From positions 1 to 64,000 of the forward strand of contig JAMKCH010001652.1 in NCBI GenBank assembly GCA_023653785.1: 64,000 bases of DNA. The letters run 5' to 3'. Shown one piece after another: positions 63,361 to 64,000 of the stretch; position 1 is the stretch's first letter, and each line of letters begins with the position of its first letter. Made by a program: the position numbers and the translations under genes. The notes under the pieces were generated by a model. The model searched no databases. It was not told the origin of the DNA and was given only the letters and a program-made list of their open reading frames with translations. This stretch comes from Ophioderma brevispina. Lineage: Eukaryota; Echinodermata; Ophiuroidea; Amphilepidida; Ophiodermatidae.

Positions 63361-64000
63361 ATGACAAAAAAATTATGAATGTATTTTTTCCCAATATTAT
63401 TACTATTTAGCATAATATTACATTCTTATAAAGCGCGACATTATCCTCCGAAGTGCTCAGGGCGCCGTGATGGAGCACCAAAGGCTGTTTTAACACAACG
63501 AATAAATCCATATAAAGAAAGATTCATGGAAAGAATTTTGTAGGAGATTACATTGGTGAAAGGCGGGCGATTACAACAATCATACCACCTAATTACACTA
63601 GCATTAGTAAAGTGTATTATATTTATTAAAATAGCCAAATATCCTCTATTGTCAAAGTCCAAAAAGAAATTGTATATTAAAAAGACATTAAAATTACAAT
63701 AATATTGCACATAAAAGGAGTAACAACATTGGAAACAACAGTGGATGAAGGACCATTGCCTCGAGTCCATCCCAACGATCCTATCAACCTTACTTATCGA
63801 GGGACTCCTGGAAATGAGCCATCCTCCATTGTAGTCTAATTCAACTGTATTATTGCAATGAATTACATTGTAATAATTGTTAAAGAAAACATTCTTAATG
63901 GTGATTTAAAAGTATAGTGTGATCTGTAGACATAACTAATAATACTTAGTCTGGTGATCAAGCATTCGATTTTCAGTCTTTCCCAAATTCCATATTTCAG
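63361..64000. other. No gene recognised; MITE- or SINE-like fragment near 63428
   Basis: TATAAAGCGCGACATTATCC with AGTGCTCAGGGCGC at 63428-63475 is a phrase typical of dispersed repeats with GCGC palindromes in marine animal genomes (recollection). The rest is AT-rich without signals. Confidence 0.35.

Overview
This window looks like animal nuclear DNA, most likely from a marine invertebrate deuterostome (echinoderm- or hemichordate-like). It is AT-rich with almost no long open frames. It has spliced, intron-flanked coding segments, tRNA-derived SINEs, degenerate non-LTR retrotransposons and dozens of short non-autonomous DNA transposons. The motif TAGGCCTA recurs, as I associate with such genomes. 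The taxon is an inference from style, not from a diagnostic gene.

Three to four coding segments can be argued. (1) On the + strand, 6800-6985 is the terminal exon of xylosylprotein beta-1,4-galactosyltransferase 7 (B4GALT7, the glycosaminoglycan linker enzyme); its upstream exons were not found here. (2) On the - strand, 26412-26507 and 25644-25869 are two consecutive phase-compatible exons of an acidic Glu/Lys-rich coiled-coil protein I cannot name. (3) On the - strand, 49949-50132 is a weak candidate exon. The rest is intron or intergenic DNA dominated by repeats.

Layout. 1-2 kb: a hairpin element, then an eight-unit satellite built from TGACCT hexamers with regular 4/3-bp spacing. 4-10.4 kb: short elements and foldbacks around the B4GALT7 exon, then a second tandem array. 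11-19 kb: TTAA-flanked elements, elements with 5-bp and 9-bp target duplications, SINEs and foldbacks. 20-24.5 kb: a large foldback with a nested element, an 8-bp-duplication hAT-like element, and more TTAA and TA families. 25.6-26.5 kb: the coiled-coil exons. 26.6-32.3 kb: nested insertions, including a 1-kb foldback inside a TTAA element and an hAT-like element inside a SINE. 32.5-35.6 kb: a decayed jockey-like non-LTR retrotransposon carrying two younger insertions. 36-46 kb: foldbacks and dispersed repeats. 47-54.6 kb: tandem repeat, SINE and TA-flanked elements. 55-58 kb: retrotransposon 3' fragment and a 116-bp tandem array. 58-64 kb: foldbacks, a second non-LTR fragment and a tandem array rich in GCCGCCAT motifs.

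The elements can be ordered in time from who sits inside whom. Several are dated by exact or near-exact target-site duplications: TTAA, TA, 5 bp, 8 bp and 9 bp classes. No complete autonomous transposase gene, rRNA gene, CRISPR array or bacterial-type operon is present.
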